Origin: Chryseobacterium sp. SORGH_AS_0447
Lineage (GTDB): Bacteria; Bacteroidota; Bacteroidia; Flavobacteriales; Weeksellaceae
Direction of reading: 5' to 3'
DNA length: 64,000 bases
Assembly (NCBI RefSeq): GCF_030818695.1
Contig: NZ_JAUTAR010000001.1
Location: forward strand, 2,412,501 to 2,476,500
In this document: one piece after another, positions 1 through 9,747 of the stretch
How positions within the stretch are numbered: position 1 is the first letter of the stretch
Layout: each line of letters starts with the position of its first letter
The notes under the pieces: generated by a model
What the model saw: only the letters and a program-made list of their open reading frames with translations
Database searches by the model: none
What the model was told of the DNA's origin: nothing
Program-made: the position numbers and the translations under genes

Positions 1-1725
1 AAGAAGAATGATGTTGTTATTTTTATCTATTTTAAAATCTCTGATATTCGTTTTTCCTTCATCTGAATTATATTGTATTCCATATCCATTTTTACCTCCA
101 AAATAAGTTCCCCATTGAAATTGAAAATTACTATTTAGTTTTGCAAGGTATGCATTTCCATATCCTATCATATTTGGCTGATGAACTCCAGGTGTTGTTT
201 CGGGATGAATCAAATACTGTTTATAATCGTCACTGGCAACATAAATATTTCCAAAACTATCAAGATTAATTTTTTTTACACCTTCCAATATTTTAAAATA
301 CGAACCATATAGTTGTTGTCCATTTGGTGAAAATTTTACAATAATACCGTTCGACCCTGGTATGTAAGTTGGAATTTGGGCATTGGGTGTCGTAATTCCA
401 GTATTTCCACCAAATCCTCCTAAAATAATATTTTCATTGCTATCCAGTGCTATACAGTCAAAACTATCTGCAGAATTATCACTCCCAAAGTATGTTCCCC
501 ATAGTCTAACGCCGCTATCATTAAATTTAACTAAGAAAGCATCATAATCATATCCAACCCATTGTCCTTGGTATACAGTATGTTCTTTATGAGCTCCTGG
601 CGTAGTAATGTTATTAGTCCCTCCCTGAGAATCTCTTGCTCGGCCGATAGCGTAGATCTCATTATTACTTGTAATTGCAATATCTTTAAGCAGATTAGAC
701 TCGTCAACGGTATAGTTAAATTGGTGATTCCCTAAAAAAATACCCCAAATTTTGTTTCCTGACGGATCAAATTTTGAAATGTAGCCATAGTTTTGTGAAT
801 AAGAGTCAAATAATGTATAAGTACTTGTTGCTACGTTGTATCTGGCTATAGTCGTAAAACTCGTATAAACCTCTTGGTTATTATTTGCCAAAACCCGATA
901 ATAGGTATTGGAATTCCACATCAAGTTCGGGAGGTTTTTAATCCATAACAATGTTGGTACAGGATCAATAACTAAAATTTTATTATATGAATCTTGTTTA
1001 CTTATAAATCCATAAACATTTTCTTTTAATTGTCTGAAGCTGATCAATGATGCTTCTTTGGACTTTCCGTCTGTGATCCAGGAATAGGGTATATTTTCGT
1101 GCACTTCCCCAAAACGGGTCTGCATTATAATTTTATTGTTTTTTAATGATGTCTTTGCACCGTTAAATTTCATCTTAATGTCTGAAACCTTTCCTCCCGG
1201 TTTTACAATGAAATTATATTCAATGGGTTTTAAAGTATCGTTTGGTTTAAAAAATACAAGATCAATTTTATTATAGATATTTTTATAAGTCACTTTTTTA
1301 AATCGATGAACATTTAAAATTCCGTTTGGCTCATTAGGAATATTATAAAAATTATCATAATCGGGTGATTTCCCTTCAGATATAATTTCTGTGTTTGGAT
1401 TAGAATTAATTAAATCTATATCCACTCTATGATACTTGTATTTAAATTTTTCTGATCTCTGCGAGGAATCCTTCTCTTTTACTGTATTTTTTTCATCGAT
1501 CTTTTCCGCTTGATATATATCATAGGAAAATCCTGAAGATCTTAGCTGTACATTCAGACCTGCTGAGTGAAAAAGATACTTTACATCCGGATTTGCCTTT
1601 CCGTCCTGATCTACAATCTGGCCTTTATTTTCATAAAAGAAATAATCATTGTTTTCGGGAGTTTTTTTCTGTGACAAGATAGAAATACAATAGAAAATTG
1701 TCAATAGAAATAAAAGTTTTCGCAT
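1..1725 (-). CDS. DUF7948/SBBP beta-propeller surface protein, 3' end cut by window edge
   Basis: The reading frame is open for 575 codons from the ATG at 1725 to the window edge, so the C terminus is missing. Residues 1-19 form a signal peptide (MRKLLFLLTIFYCISILSQ). The next roughly 230 residues resemble the N-terminal domain found in front of SBBP repeats in Bacteroidota (DUF7948). From about residue 290 there are propeller-blade repeats of the SBBP type, with a WGTYFG motif followed by a D-x-N-x-N-I-I-L strand; at least three are visible. Such proteins usually end in a type IX secretion sorting domain, which would lie outside this window. The protein is probably exported or surface-attached; its ligand is unknown. 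The family call is by pattern, not by search. Confidence 0.8.
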   Translation of the reverse strand, partial: MRKLLFLLTIFYCISILSQKKTPENNDYFFYENKGQIVDQDGKANPDVKYLFHSAGLNVQLRSSGFSYDIYQAEKIDEKNTVKEKDSSQRSEKFKYKYHRVDIDLINSNPNTEIISEGKSPDYDNFYNIPNEPNGILNVHRFKKVTYKNIYNKIDLVFFKPNDTLKPIEYNFIVKPGGKVSDIKMKFNGAKTSLKNNKIIMQTRFGEVHENIPYSWITDGKSKEASLISFRQLKENVYGFISKQDSYNKILVIDPVPTLLWIKNLPNLMWNSNTYYRVLANNNQEVYTSFTTIARYNVATSTYTLFDSYSQNYGYISKFDPSGNKIWGIFLGNHQFNYTVDESNLLKDIAITSNNEIYAIGRARDSQGGTNNITTPGAHKEHTVYQGQWVGYDYDAFLVKFNDSGVRLWGTYFGSDNSADSFDCIALDSNENIILGGFGGNTGITTPNAQIPTYIPGSNGIIVKFSPNGQQLYGSYFKILEGVKKINLDSFGNIYVASDDYKQYLIHPETTPGVHQPNMIGYGNAYLAKLNSNFQFQWGTYFGGKNGYGIQYNSDEGKTNIRDFKIDKNNNIILL

Positions 1726-1785
1726 CGGTTACTAATTTTCCGGCAAAGATAATAAAACAGGAAGGTTTCGGAAATGAATTTAAAA

Positions 1786-2358
1786 TTAATATTTTTGATG
1801 AGGCAAATGAAGGGCAATCCAGCGATGAAATTCTTCTAAAAACCCATTCAGAAAGTCTTCTGTGGATTTCACTAAAATCATCCCGTCTGCGTTAAAAAGT
1901 TTCTCACTTTCTCCGATATAGGCTTCTGGCTGCTGCATGACGGGCATATTGAGAAATACGAGGGACTGCCGCAAATGGTGATTAGCTCCGAAAGCGCCCA
2001 TCTTTCCGACAGATAGGCTGATGATGGCTGCCGGCTTACGGTTGAATACATTATGGCTATGAGGAGCGGAACCGACATCGACAGCATTTTTAAGAACCGC
2101 CGGAACCGATCTGTTGTATTCCGGGGTTATGAAAAGAACAGCGTCTTTTTCTTTAACGGTTTGACGGAAACTATCCCATTCTACGGGAGGAAAATCCGTT
2201 TCCAGGTCTTCATTATAGATAGGCATATTGCTGAGCGGAATCAGTTCATAGTTATTCAAATCGTTAAAATTCATTATCCATTTTGCCATCTGCAACGAAA
2301 GGGATGCTTTTCTTAAACTTCCCACTATAATACCAATGATAAATTTTTTTTGACTCAT
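1786..2358 (-). CDS. NADPH-dependent FMN reductase (flavodoxin fold)
   Basis: This 190-residue protein has the flavodoxin-like fold of NADPH-dependent FMN reductases such as ChrR/YieF. Residues 14-20 (GSLRKAS) match the loop that binds the FMN phosphate. The later motif PEYNRSVPAVLKNAVD is the family signature around the isoalloxazine ring. Family members transfer electrons from NAD(P)H to flavin, quinones or metals in the cytoplasm. The gene lies 60 bp upstream of the SBBP gene on the same strand and downstream of the AraC regulator, which might control it. The physiological substrate cannot be read from the sequence. Confidence 0.9.
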   Translation of the reverse strand: MSQKKFIIGIIVGSLRKASLSLQMAKWIMNFNDLNNYELIPLSNMPIYNEDLETDFPPVEWDSFRQTVKEKDAVLFITPEYNRSVPAVLKNAVDVGSAPHSHNVFNRKPAAIISLSVGKMGAFGANHHLRQSLVFLNMPVMQQPEAYIGESEKLFNADGMILVKSTEDFLNGFLEEFHRWIALHLPHQKY

Positions 2359-2428
2359 AATTTTTTTAGCAAAGAAACAGTAGAATAGGAAAGAAAAATA
2401 GAATAAAGCCGACGTTTAAATCGAAATC

Positions 2429-3241
2429 CTAAGCGATTAAATTCTGGATAGGAGAGGCTTGCTTAACAAATTGCTTCGGAGTCAGCCCCGAAAATTCCCG
2501 GAATTCCCGGATATAATGCGACTGATCTGAATAATTAAAAGTGTAAGCTACATCTGATAGGCGGCAGATCGGCTGATGATAGAGGAAATTCAGGGCCGAC
2601 TGAAAACGGGAGATCCGGGAAAACTGCTTTGGCGATACGCCGATGTAAGACTGCATGATGCGTTCCAGTGACCGTTCGGAAATTTTAAGTTCCAGGCATA
2701 AATTTTTCAGGCAGGTTACTGTATGATCGGTTTTCAATGTTTTAGCAATGAATTGAATCTTTGCTTGATTTTGTTTGTTTTCTGCAATACGGCTCAGGAA
2801 AAATTCCGACAGGATTTTTACCTTATCATAAAATGAGTGGGTTTCGGAAAGACTTTCTTGCAGATCGGTTTTAAGAATTACGTTGAGGTCTGTGTAGGTA
2901 TTGGTAAATTCGGAAGCATCCAGACCAAAAATGCCTTTAAGACCGTAAGGCTGGAAGCAGACGATAAGATTGTTGTAACAGCTGATTGCTGTCTTGTCGG
3001 CATATTGGGTAGCTAAACCGTGAAGAAACAGCTTCGGAAGTATTTCTTCTGTATTTCCTAAAAACGAATTTTCATTTTCCTGAAAGACAAGCCCGGGATT
3101 TCCGTCTGCCACGATTCGGAATGACTGCGGATGATCCGAATGATCCCGGCTCCTGATGTTGATGAAACTACATATATAAGGATGAAGTTCAGCACGTGGA
3201 AGTAATTGCAGATGATTCACGGATACGATTCTTATCAACAA
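2429..3241 (-). CDS. AraC family transcriptional regulator
   Basis: This 270-residue regulator carries an AraC/XylS DNA-binding domain in its last 100 residues. The first helix-turn-helix is around LKISERSLERIMQSYIG and the second ends in the typical YIREFREFSGLTPKQF motif. The N-terminal part resembles the DUF6597 ligand-binding module seen in AraC regulators of Bacteroidota. The gene is divergent from the tetR gene at 3377, with 135 bp between them, and precedes the FMN reductase on its own strand. The inducer and targets are unknown; control of the flavin reductase is inferred only from position. Confidence 0.9.
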   Translation of the reverse strand: MLIRIVSVNHLQLLPRAELHPYICSFINIRSRDHSDHPQSFRIVADGNPGLVFQENENSFLGNTEEILPKLFLHGLATQYADKTAISCYNNLIVCFQPYGLKGIFGLDASEFTNTYTDLNVILKTDLQESLSETHSFYDKVKILSEFFLSRIAENKQNQAKIQFIAKTLKTDHTVTCLKNLCLELKISERSLERIMQSYIGVSPKQFSRISRFQSALNFLYHQPICRLSDVAYTFNYSDQSHYIREFREFSGLTPKQFVKQASPIQNLIA

Positions 3242-3312
3242 ATATACTCGAAAAAATCATCGGGTACCACAATAAAAAAACTGATGCATATCATAATAAT
3301 TTCTTTAATTAT

Positions 3313-3384
3313 TTTGTTTAACAATTTTGTCAAAACAATTGATTGATTTAAATTTGTACAAATTTGTTTAACAAAAATGTCAAA
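3313..3384 (+). promoter_or_regulatory. Two 22-bp direct repeats upstream of and over the tetR start: candidate TetR operators
   Basis: Copy one (3313-3334) and copy two (3363-3384) share TTTGTTTAACAA followed by TGTCAAA and differ only at two or three positions between these blocks. They begin exactly 50 bp apart, and the second covers the tetR start codon at 3377. Each contains the near-palindrome TTGTT-T-AACAA. TetR regulators commonly repress their own promoter from such sites, so autoregulation of tetR and the efflux operon is inferred. The spacing is about five helical turns, which would place both sites on the same face of the DNA. Confidence 0.55.
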
Positions 3385-3970
3385 TCAAGCAAAAAAAGAC
3401 CAAACACAGGAATTAATCAAGGAGACAGCAAAGAATCTATTCTTTGTGAAAGGTAAGTTTGATGCCACTACACAGGAAATTGCCGACGCAGCGGGTGTCA
3501 ACAGAACGCTGATCAATTACTACTTTCGCTCGAGGGATAACCTGATTCAGATTATTTTCGATGAAGCCCATAAAGTGGAACATGAAAAATCGGAGATCAT
3601 TATGAGTTCGGATCTGCCTTTTAAAGAAAAAATCGCCCAGTTTATAAAAGGAAGTCTATCCACCAGCTTACAATATCCGTATCTGGAAACCTACATTGTT
3701 TCACAGATCAATAAAGGGAACTGTCACAAAAGAGATATTGAGGAAGACGAACTCGAAAAACTGTATACTGATATTGAAACAGAAATGGAATTGGGAAATA
3801 TCGAAAAAATGAAACCCATCCAGTTTCTCCTGAACATGATTTCCTTACTGGTTTTTCCAAGTGCCGTGAGACCGCTGCTGATGGAAAACCTGCTGATCGA
3901 TGAAACGGAATTTGATAAAATCATTTCCGAAAGAAAAGAGATTATTCTGAATATGTTATTTAAGAATTAA
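3377..3970 (+). CDS. TetR/AcrR family transcriptional regulator of the efflux operon
   Basis: This 197-residue protein has an N-terminal TetR helix-turn-helix at about residues 14-58, with the conserved TTQEIADAAGVNRTLINYYF region. The helical C-terminal ligand domain is not conserved enough to name an inducer. It lies 98 bp upstream of a tolC/adaptor/RND operon on the same strand, the usual arrangement for a local repressor that is released by a pump substrate. Two direct repeats across its promoter and start codon are candidate operators. Its role as a repressor of the pump is inference from family and position. Confidence 0.92.
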   Translation: MSNQAKKDQTQELIKETAKNLFFVKGKFDATTQEIADAAGVNRTLINYYFRSRDNLIQIIFDEAHKVEHEKSEIIMSSDLPFKEKIAQFIKGSLSTSLQYPYLETYIVSQINKGNCHKRDIEEDELEKLYTDIETEMELGNIEKMKPIQFLLNMISLLVFPSAVRPLLMENLLIDETEFDKIISERKEIILNMLFKN

Positions 3971-4068
3971 CAAAAAAGTTAAAGTAATTTCTCAAATGAT
4001 CCGTCCTTTAGAAATAAAATCACTGAAAAGAAACAATCATATTAAAATAATAAACGAAGTATAAGATT

Positions 4069-5421
4069 ATGAAAAGTAAACGTATAACTGCAAGAAAGCT
4101 AAAAATAGGAATAGCTGCTGCATTTATGATGTTCGGTTTTTCATCGGTGTCTGCGCAACAGCAGGTTTCCCTTCAGGAAGCTATCAAACAGGCGCTCCAA
4201 AATAAGGCAGAAGCCAAAAAAGCTGCTTTACAGATCAAAAAAGCCGAATATAAAATTGATGAAGCCCGTGCCGGTGCTTTGCCTCAGATCAGTGCAACTG
4301 CCGGTCTTACCTACAATCCGATCATTCAGGAGTCCCTTCTTGAATTTGGCGGACAGAGAATCAGAGCCCAGCTGGGACAGCCATGGAGTTCCACAGCTTC
4401 CGTACAGCTGCAGCAGGCTATTTTTGACCAAAGGGTTTTCACCGGGCTCAAAGCAGCGAAATCCACAAGGGAATTTTATGTTCTGAATGCCCAGCTTACC
4501 AACGAACAGCTGATTGAAAACGTAGCCACGGCTTACTATCAGGTATTTGTTCAGGAAGAAAACCTGAAAACCGTAGAAGCAAGTTATTCCAATACAGAAA
4601 GGGTAAGAAACGTGATCAAAAGCTTAGTGGATAACGGCCTGGCAAAATCCATTGATCTGGACAGGACCAACGTTCAGTTAACCAACATCGGATCCAACAG
4701 ACAGACGCTGAGAAATGCTGTAGAACTATCCAAGAATGCCTTAAAATTCTACATGGGTGTTCCGATCAGTACCGATATTGAGCTTGAAGAAAAAACCATC
4801 GAGCCAAAGCCTGAGTTGATAGCCAGTACCGTAAACCTGGACGAACGTACCGAAGTAAAAGTTTTAAATAAAAACAGAGAGCTTCTGGTTTACAACAAAA
4901 AAGCGACTGAAGCGTACCGCTATCCAACAGTTAATCTGGTAGCCAACTATGGCTGGGGAGCCACCGGGGCTAAGTTTCCGTTAACCAACGGCATCAATAA
5001 CGGGGTTCTTTGGAGTGATTATTCAGCTATCGGATTGAACGTCAATATTCCGATCTTCACAGGAGGATCCACAAAGGCGAAGATCAACCAGGCGGAAATC
5101 GATATCCAGGATCTGGATCAGGATATTCAGAATACGCAGCTGAGCCTGAGCCTTGATTACAGAAACGCCATTACCAATATGGAAAATGCCCTCATTAAGA
5201 TCGATAATACGAAAGACAATGTAGGCCTGGCGGAAAGGGTCCAGAAAAATACCCAGTCCAACTACCAGTACGGTCTGGCTACACTTACGGAAGTGCTGGA
5301 TTCTGAAAATGCCCTTACGGAAGCCAAACAGAACTATGCCAATGCGCTGCTGGATTATAAGCAGGCGGAGATCAAGCTGATTAAAGCAAAAGGTGAACTG
5401 AATACATTACAAAATCCATAA
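4069..5421 (+). CDS. TolC family outer membrane efflux protein
   Basis: This 450-residue protein starts with a signal peptide that ends around ...SSVSAQQQ (residues 1-30). It then has two repeated outer-membrane-factor halves rich in long helices with Q/N/A heptads (about 30-225 and 245-445), which form the trans-periplasmic channel. It supplies the outer membrane exit duct for the adaptor and RND pump encoded 9 and 6 bp downstream. The length is normal for the family. All three genes probably share one transcript ending at the hairpin at 9717. Confidence 0.95.
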   Translation: MKSKRITARKLKIGIAAAFMMFGFSSVSAQQQVSLQEAIKQALQNKAEAKKAALQIKKAEYKIDEARAGALPQISATAGLTYNPIIQESLLEFGGQRIRAQLGQPWSSTASVQLQQAIFDQRVFTGLKAAKSTREFYVLNAQLTNEQLIENVATAYYQVFVQEENLKTVEASYSNTERVRNVIKSLVDNGLAKSIDLDRTNVQLTNIGSNRQTLRNAVELSKNALKFYMGVPISTDIELEEKTIEPKPELIASTVNLDERTEVKVLNKNRELLVYNKKATEAYRYPTVNLVANYGWGATGAKFPLTNGINNGVLWSDYSAIGLNVNIPIFTGGSTKAKINQAEIDIQDLDQDIQNTQLSLSLDYRNAITNMENALIKIDNTKDNVGLAERVQKNTQSNYQYGLATLTEVLDSENALTEAKQNYANALLDYKQAEIKLIKAKGELNTLQNP

Positions 5422-5430
5422 TAAACTACA

Positions 5431-6492
5431 ATGAAAAAAACTCTAATATATATCATCGTGGCGGCCGTACTGGTCGGTTTGGCAGCATACAAGATTGCCG
5501 GTAACAAAGAAAAACAGACCAAAGAGGTACAGGAAGTGGCCAAGCAGGTAGACAAGATCAATGTAAACGTTGTAACCGTTTCCAGAGAAAATATTGATAC
5601 CGATTATTCCGCAAACGGAACCTTTATCCCAAAACAGGAATCCAACCAGTCTTCCGAAATTTCAGGACGGATTGTAAGCGTCCTGGTAAAAGAAGGATCA
5701 AGAGTAGGGGCAGGCCAGGTATTGGCAACCATCAAGAAAGATGCGATCGAAGTAGATGTTACCCAGGCTCGGAACAATTTACAGAATGCCATGATCGACA
5801 ATCAGCGTTATGAAAATGCGTTTAAAACAGGAGGGGTTACCAGACAGCAGCTGGATAATTCAAGATTACAGCTGAAGAACGCGCAGGCGGCAGTACGCGC
5901 ACAGGGCGTAAGGGTAAACGATACCAGCGTACGTGCGGGGATCAGCGGTACCATCAACAAAAAAATGGTAGAACCGGGAATGGTGGTAGCACCGGGAACG
6001 GCTCTATTTGAAATTGTAAACATCAATTCATTGAAACTTTCCGTATTGGTAGATGAAAGCCAGATCGGAAGAATTGCCCTAGGCCAGGAAGTATCTATTA
6101 AAGTAAATGTATTGCCGGATGAAACATTCACCGGAAGAATTACCTTCATTGCTCCTAAGAGTGACGCTTCTCTGAATTTCCCGGTAGAAATCGAAGTTCA
6201 GAACAGAGGAAACCTGAAAGCGGGGATGTATGCAACGGCAACCTTTAAAACCAACAACGGTGCGGAAACCCAGAATATGCTGACGGTTCCGGCAGAGGCC
6301 TTCGTAAACGGTGTAAGCTCAGGACAGCTGTTTATCGTGAACAACGGAACTGCTAAACTGATCACCGTACAGACCGGAAAGGTATACGGCGATAAAGTTC
6401 AGATCCTGAGCGGACTGAAAGGAGGAGAGCAGGTAATTACCAGCGGACAGATCAACCTCGACAACGGTTCCAAAATCAATATCGTAAAGTAA
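5431..6492 (+). CDS. RND efflux periplasmic adaptor (membrane fusion protein)
   Basis: This 353-residue HlyD/AcrA-type adaptor has an N-terminal membrane anchor at residues 4-21. Lipoyl-like halves flank a short coiled coil: one is near ISGRIVSVLVKEGSRV and the other near GISGTINKKMVEPGMVV. A beta-barrel and a membrane-proximal domain follow. It links the inner membrane pump to the TolC channel. It starts 9 bp after tolC and ends 6 bp before the pump gene, so the three subunits are almost certainly co-expressed. There is no lipobox cysteine; anchoring is by the N-terminal helix. Confidence 0.95.
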   Translation: MKKTLIYIIVAAVLVGLAAYKIAGNKEKQTKEVQEVAKQVDKINVNVVTVSRENIDTDYSANGTFIPKQESNQSSEISGRIVSVLVKEGSRVGAGQVLATIKKDAIEVDVTQARNNLQNAMIDNQRYENAFKTGGVTRQQLDNSRLQLKNAQAAVRAQGVRVNDTSVRAGISGTINKKMVEPGMVVAPGTALFEIVNINSLKLSVLVDESQIGRIALGQEVSIKVNVLPDETFTGRITFIAPKSDASLNFPVEIEVQNRGNLKAGMYATATFKTNNGAETQNMLTVPAEAFVNGVSSGQLFIVNNGTAKLITVQTGKVYGDKVQILSGLKGGEQVITSGQINLDNGSKINIVK

Positions 6493-6498
6493 GAGCAG

Positions 6499-9400
6499 AT
6501 GAAGTTAGCAGAAATATCCATTAAAAGGCCGTCCCTGGTGATCGTACTCTTTACGATCCTTACGCTGGGCGGTTTATTAAGCTACTCCATGATGGGGTAT
6601 GAATTGATTCCGAAGTTTGAAACCAATATGGTCACCATTTCTACGGTGTATCCCGGAGCTTCTCCGGCGGAGGTGGAAACTTCCGTGACCCGTAAGATTG
6701 AAGATGCCGTAGGTTCTCTGGAGAACGTAAAAAAGGTAGAATCTTCATCGTACGAAAGTTTATCGGTGATCATGGTTCAGCTAAACACGGGAGCCGATGT
6801 CAACTATGCCTTGAATGATGCCCAGAGAAAGGTAAATGCGATCCTGGCAGACCTTCCGGATGATGTAGATCCACCGTCCTTGCAGAAATTCTCGCTGGAT
6901 GATCTTCCGATCATGACACTGAGTATTACCAGCAACAAGCTCAACAACAAAGAGCTTTATGATCTTCTTGATAAAAAAGTGGAACCGATCTTCTCCCGTG
7001 TAAACGGAGTGGCTCAGGTAGACCTTGTGGGTGGACAGGAAAGAGAGATCCAGGTAAATCTGGATGAAAAGAAACTTCAGGGGTACGGATTGTCCATCGG
7101 TGATGTACAGCAGGCAATCCTCTCTTCCAACCTGGATTTCCCGACGGGAGCTTTGAAAACGAGAACTTCGAGATCGACGATCCGTCTTTCCGGAAAATAT
7201 AAAAATGTAGCAGAGCTGAACAATCTGGTGGTTTCCAACAAAAATGGAGCACAGGTACGTCTTTCTGATATTGCAACCGTTTTCGATTCACAAAAAGATG
7301 TGGAGAAGATCGCGAGATACAACCAGAATTCCACGATTTTGCTTCAGGTGAAAAAACAATCGGATGCGAATGCCGTAGCGGTATCGGATCTGGTGAAGAA
7401 AACCATTACCCAGGTTCAGAACGATTATAAAGTGCAGGGGCTTAAACTGAATATCGTTGATGACTCAACCGACTTTACCCTGGAAGCGGCGGACCACGTA
7501 ATTTTCGACTTATTTTTAGCGATTATCCTGGTAGCGGTGGTCATGTTGTTGTTCCTTCACAACATCAGAAACGCATTCATCGTAATGGTTTCGATCCCGA
7601 TGTCCCTGATTGCTACCGTAATCGGAATGTACCTGATGGGCTATACCCTGAATTTGATGAGTTTACTCGGACTTTCACTCGTAGTAGGTATCCTTGTGGA
7701 TGACGCGATTGTAGTACTGGAAAACGTATACCGACACATGGAAATGGGGAAAAGCAGGATCCGTGCGGCTTATGACGGAGCTTCGGAAATCGGGTTTACC
7801 GTAACCGCCATTACCTTGGTAATTGTGGTGGTATTCTTACCGATTGCAATGAGTTCCGGATTGGTATCAGATATCCTGGCGCAATTCTGTGTCACGGTAG
7901 TTATTGCTACTATGTTGTCATTACTTGCTTCATTTACCATCATTCCTTGGTTGTCTTCAAGATATGGGAAACTGGTACACCTTACCGGGAAGAATGTTTT
8001 TGAAAGGTTTATTCTCTGGTTCGAAAAGCAATTGGAGAAATTCACCCACTGGATTACAGGTATTTTGGAATGGGCTTTAAAAACCACCTTGAGAAGAGTA
8101 ATGACGGTGGTGGTAACCTTTATTATCTTAATATCTTCCTTCATGCTGGTGGCATTCGGATTTATCGGAGGGGAATTCTTCCCTAAAATGGACCGGGGAC
8201 AGTTCCTTGTTCAGATGGAATTGCCGAAAGACGCTTCAGTAGAGAAAACCAACCAGGTTACCCTTGCTGTTGAAAAATTCCTGAGAAATGACAAGGATGT
8301 AATAGATATGATCACCACAGTAGGTCAGCAATCTTCCGGATTCGGAGGAGCGCAGGCAACCTTATACCAATCGGAGATTCAGGTAATTTTGGTTGATAAA
8401 TCGGAACGTAACGAAAGTACCGATATCAAATCCGCCAAGATTAAAAGAGCACTGGAAGAGAAATTCACCGGGGTTGAATTCAAAACGGCACCGATCGGAT
8501 TGATGGGAGCGGATAACGCCCCGATAGAACTGGTGGTAACCGCTCAGGATAATGAAACTGCGAACAAAGAAGCACAAAGAATCCTTGATCTCCTTAAAAA
8601 AGTTCCGGGTTCAGTAGATGCCGAATTGTCAACCGACAGCGGGAACCCTGAAGTGCAGGTAAATATCGACCGTGATAAGATGGCTGCTTTAGGCTTAAAC
8701 CTTTCCAGCGTAGGACAGACGATGCAGACAGCATTCAGTGGTAATACCGACGGGAAATTCAGAGCTGGTGAATACGAATACGACATCAACATCCGTTTCG
8801 GTGATGCCAACAGACAGTCGATCGACGACGTACGGAACCTGATGTTTACCAATCCTCAGGGACAGCAGATCAGATTAAGTCAGTTTGCCGATGTGAAAAT
8901 GGGATCCGGGCCAAGCTTACTGGAACGTAGAGATAAATCGCCTTCAGTGAAAGTGAAATCCAAAGTAGTAGGCCGTCCGGTAGGAGACGTTGCCAACGAG
9001 TGGGCTGCCATGTTCATGGATAATGAAAAAACAAAACCGGCGGGTGTATCGTACATCTGGAGCGGGGATATGGAAAACCAGACTGAAGGTTTCGGTACGT
9101 TGGGGATCGCTTTATTGGCAGCCATCGTATTGGTATACCTGGTAATGGTTTCCCTGTATGATTCCTTCGTTTATCCGTTTGTGGTACTGTTCTCCATTCC
9201 GCTGGCACTGATCGGGGTTATGGTGATCCTGGCCATCACCGGAAACTCACTGAACATCTTTACGATGCTGGGAATGATCATGCTGATCGGTCTGGTAGCG
9301 AAGAACGCGATCATGATCGTCGACTTTGCCAACATGAGAAAAGCAGCCGGGGCCAACACCCATGATGCGCTGATCCAGGCCAACCACGCCCGTCTCCGTC

Positions 9401-9687
9401 CAATTCTGATGACAACGATTGCGATGATCTTCGGGATGATCCCGATCGCGATTGCCAAAGGAGCCGGAGCAGAGATGAACAACGGTCTGGCATGGGTAAT
9501 CATCGGAGGTCTTACCTCATCGCTATTCCTGACCCTGATTATCGTACCGGTTGTATATTCACTCTTTGATTCCGTTTTACGAAGAATGGGCAAAGGGCAG
9601 CCGGTAGATTATGAAGCGGAAATGAAAGCCGATTACCAGCACAGAGACCTGAGCGAAGACGGATTTACGCCGAAACATATAGACTAA
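6499..9687 (+). CDS. RND family efflux permease (HAE1-like)
   Basis: This 1062-residue inner membrane transporter has the duplicated RND architecture: a helix at residues 12-30, a large periplasmic loop, a block of helices, then the same pattern again. The paired aspartates of the proton relay are D401 and D402 in the LVDDAIVVLEN helix, and the partner lysine is K935 in the VAKNAIMIVDF helix. It exports toxic compounds by proton antiport through the adaptor and TolC protein encoded just upstream. The drug range cannot be predicted. A strong terminator follows 30 bp downstream. Confidence 0.96.
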   Translation: MKLAEISIKRPSLVIVLFTILTLGGLLSYSMMGYELIPKFETNMVTISTVYPGASPAEVETSVTRKIEDAVGSLENVKKVESSSYESLSVIMVQLNTGADVNYALNDAQRKVNAILADLPDDVDPPSLQKFSLDDLPIMTLSITSNKLNNKELYDLLDKKVEPIFSRVNGVAQVDLVGGQEREIQVNLDEKKLQGYGLSIGDVQQAILSSNLDFPTGALKTRTSRSTIRLSGKYKNVAELNNLVVSNKNGAQVRLSDIATVFDSQKDVEKIARYNQNSTILLQVKKQSDANAVAVSDLVKKTITQVQNDYKVQGLKLNIVDDSTDFTLEAADHVIFDLFLAIILVAVVMLLFLHNIRNAFIVMVSIPMSLIATVIGMYLMGYTLNLMSLLGLSLVVGILVDDAIVVLENVYRHMEMGKSRIRAAYDGASEIGFTVTAITLVIVVVFLPIAMSSGLVSDILAQFCVTVVIATMLSLLASFTIIPWLSSRYGKLVHLTGKNVFERFILWFEKQLEKFTHWITGILEWALKTTLRRVMTVVVTFIILISSFMLVAFGFIGGEFFPKMDRGQFLVQMELPKDASVEKTNQVTLAVEKFLRNDKDVIDMITTVGQQSSGFGGAQATLYQSEIQVILVDKSERNESTDIKSAKIKRALEEKFTGVEFKTAPIGLMGADNAPIELVVTAQDNETANKEAQRILDLLKKVPGSVDAELSTDSGNPEVQVNIDRDKMAALGLNLSSVGQTMQTAFSGNTDGKFRAGEYEYDINIRFGDANRQSIDDVRNLMFTNPQGQQIRLSQFADVKMGSGPSLLERRDKSPSVKVKSKVVGRPVGDVANEWAAMFMDNEKTKPAGVSYIWSGDMENQTEGFGTLGIALLAAIVLVYLVMVSLYDSFVYPFVVLFSIPLALIGVMVILAITGNSLNIFTMLGMIMLIGLVAKNAIMIVDFANMRKAAGANTHDALIQANHARLRPILMTTIAMIFGMIPIAIAKGAGAEMNNGLAWVIIGGLTSSLFLTLIIVPVVYSLFDSVLRRMGKGQPVDYEAEMKADYQHRDLSEDGFTPKHID

Positions 9688-9716
9688 CTATTAATAATCA
9701 ACCTTTAATTAACCGA

Positions 9717-9747
9717 AAAGCGTATCAGCAATGATGCGCTTTTTTTA
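9717..9747 (+). terminator. Rho-independent terminator of the efflux operon
   Basis: A 10-bp stem (AAAGCGTATC at 9717-9726 pairing with GATGCGCTTT at 9733-9742, one G-U pair) has a 6-nt loop and is followed by a run of T. Confidence 0.88.

Noticed and set aside
6941..7334. Long antisense frames inside the RND pump gene
   Set aside because: They are shadows of a well-conserved coding sequence and have no recognisable protein character.
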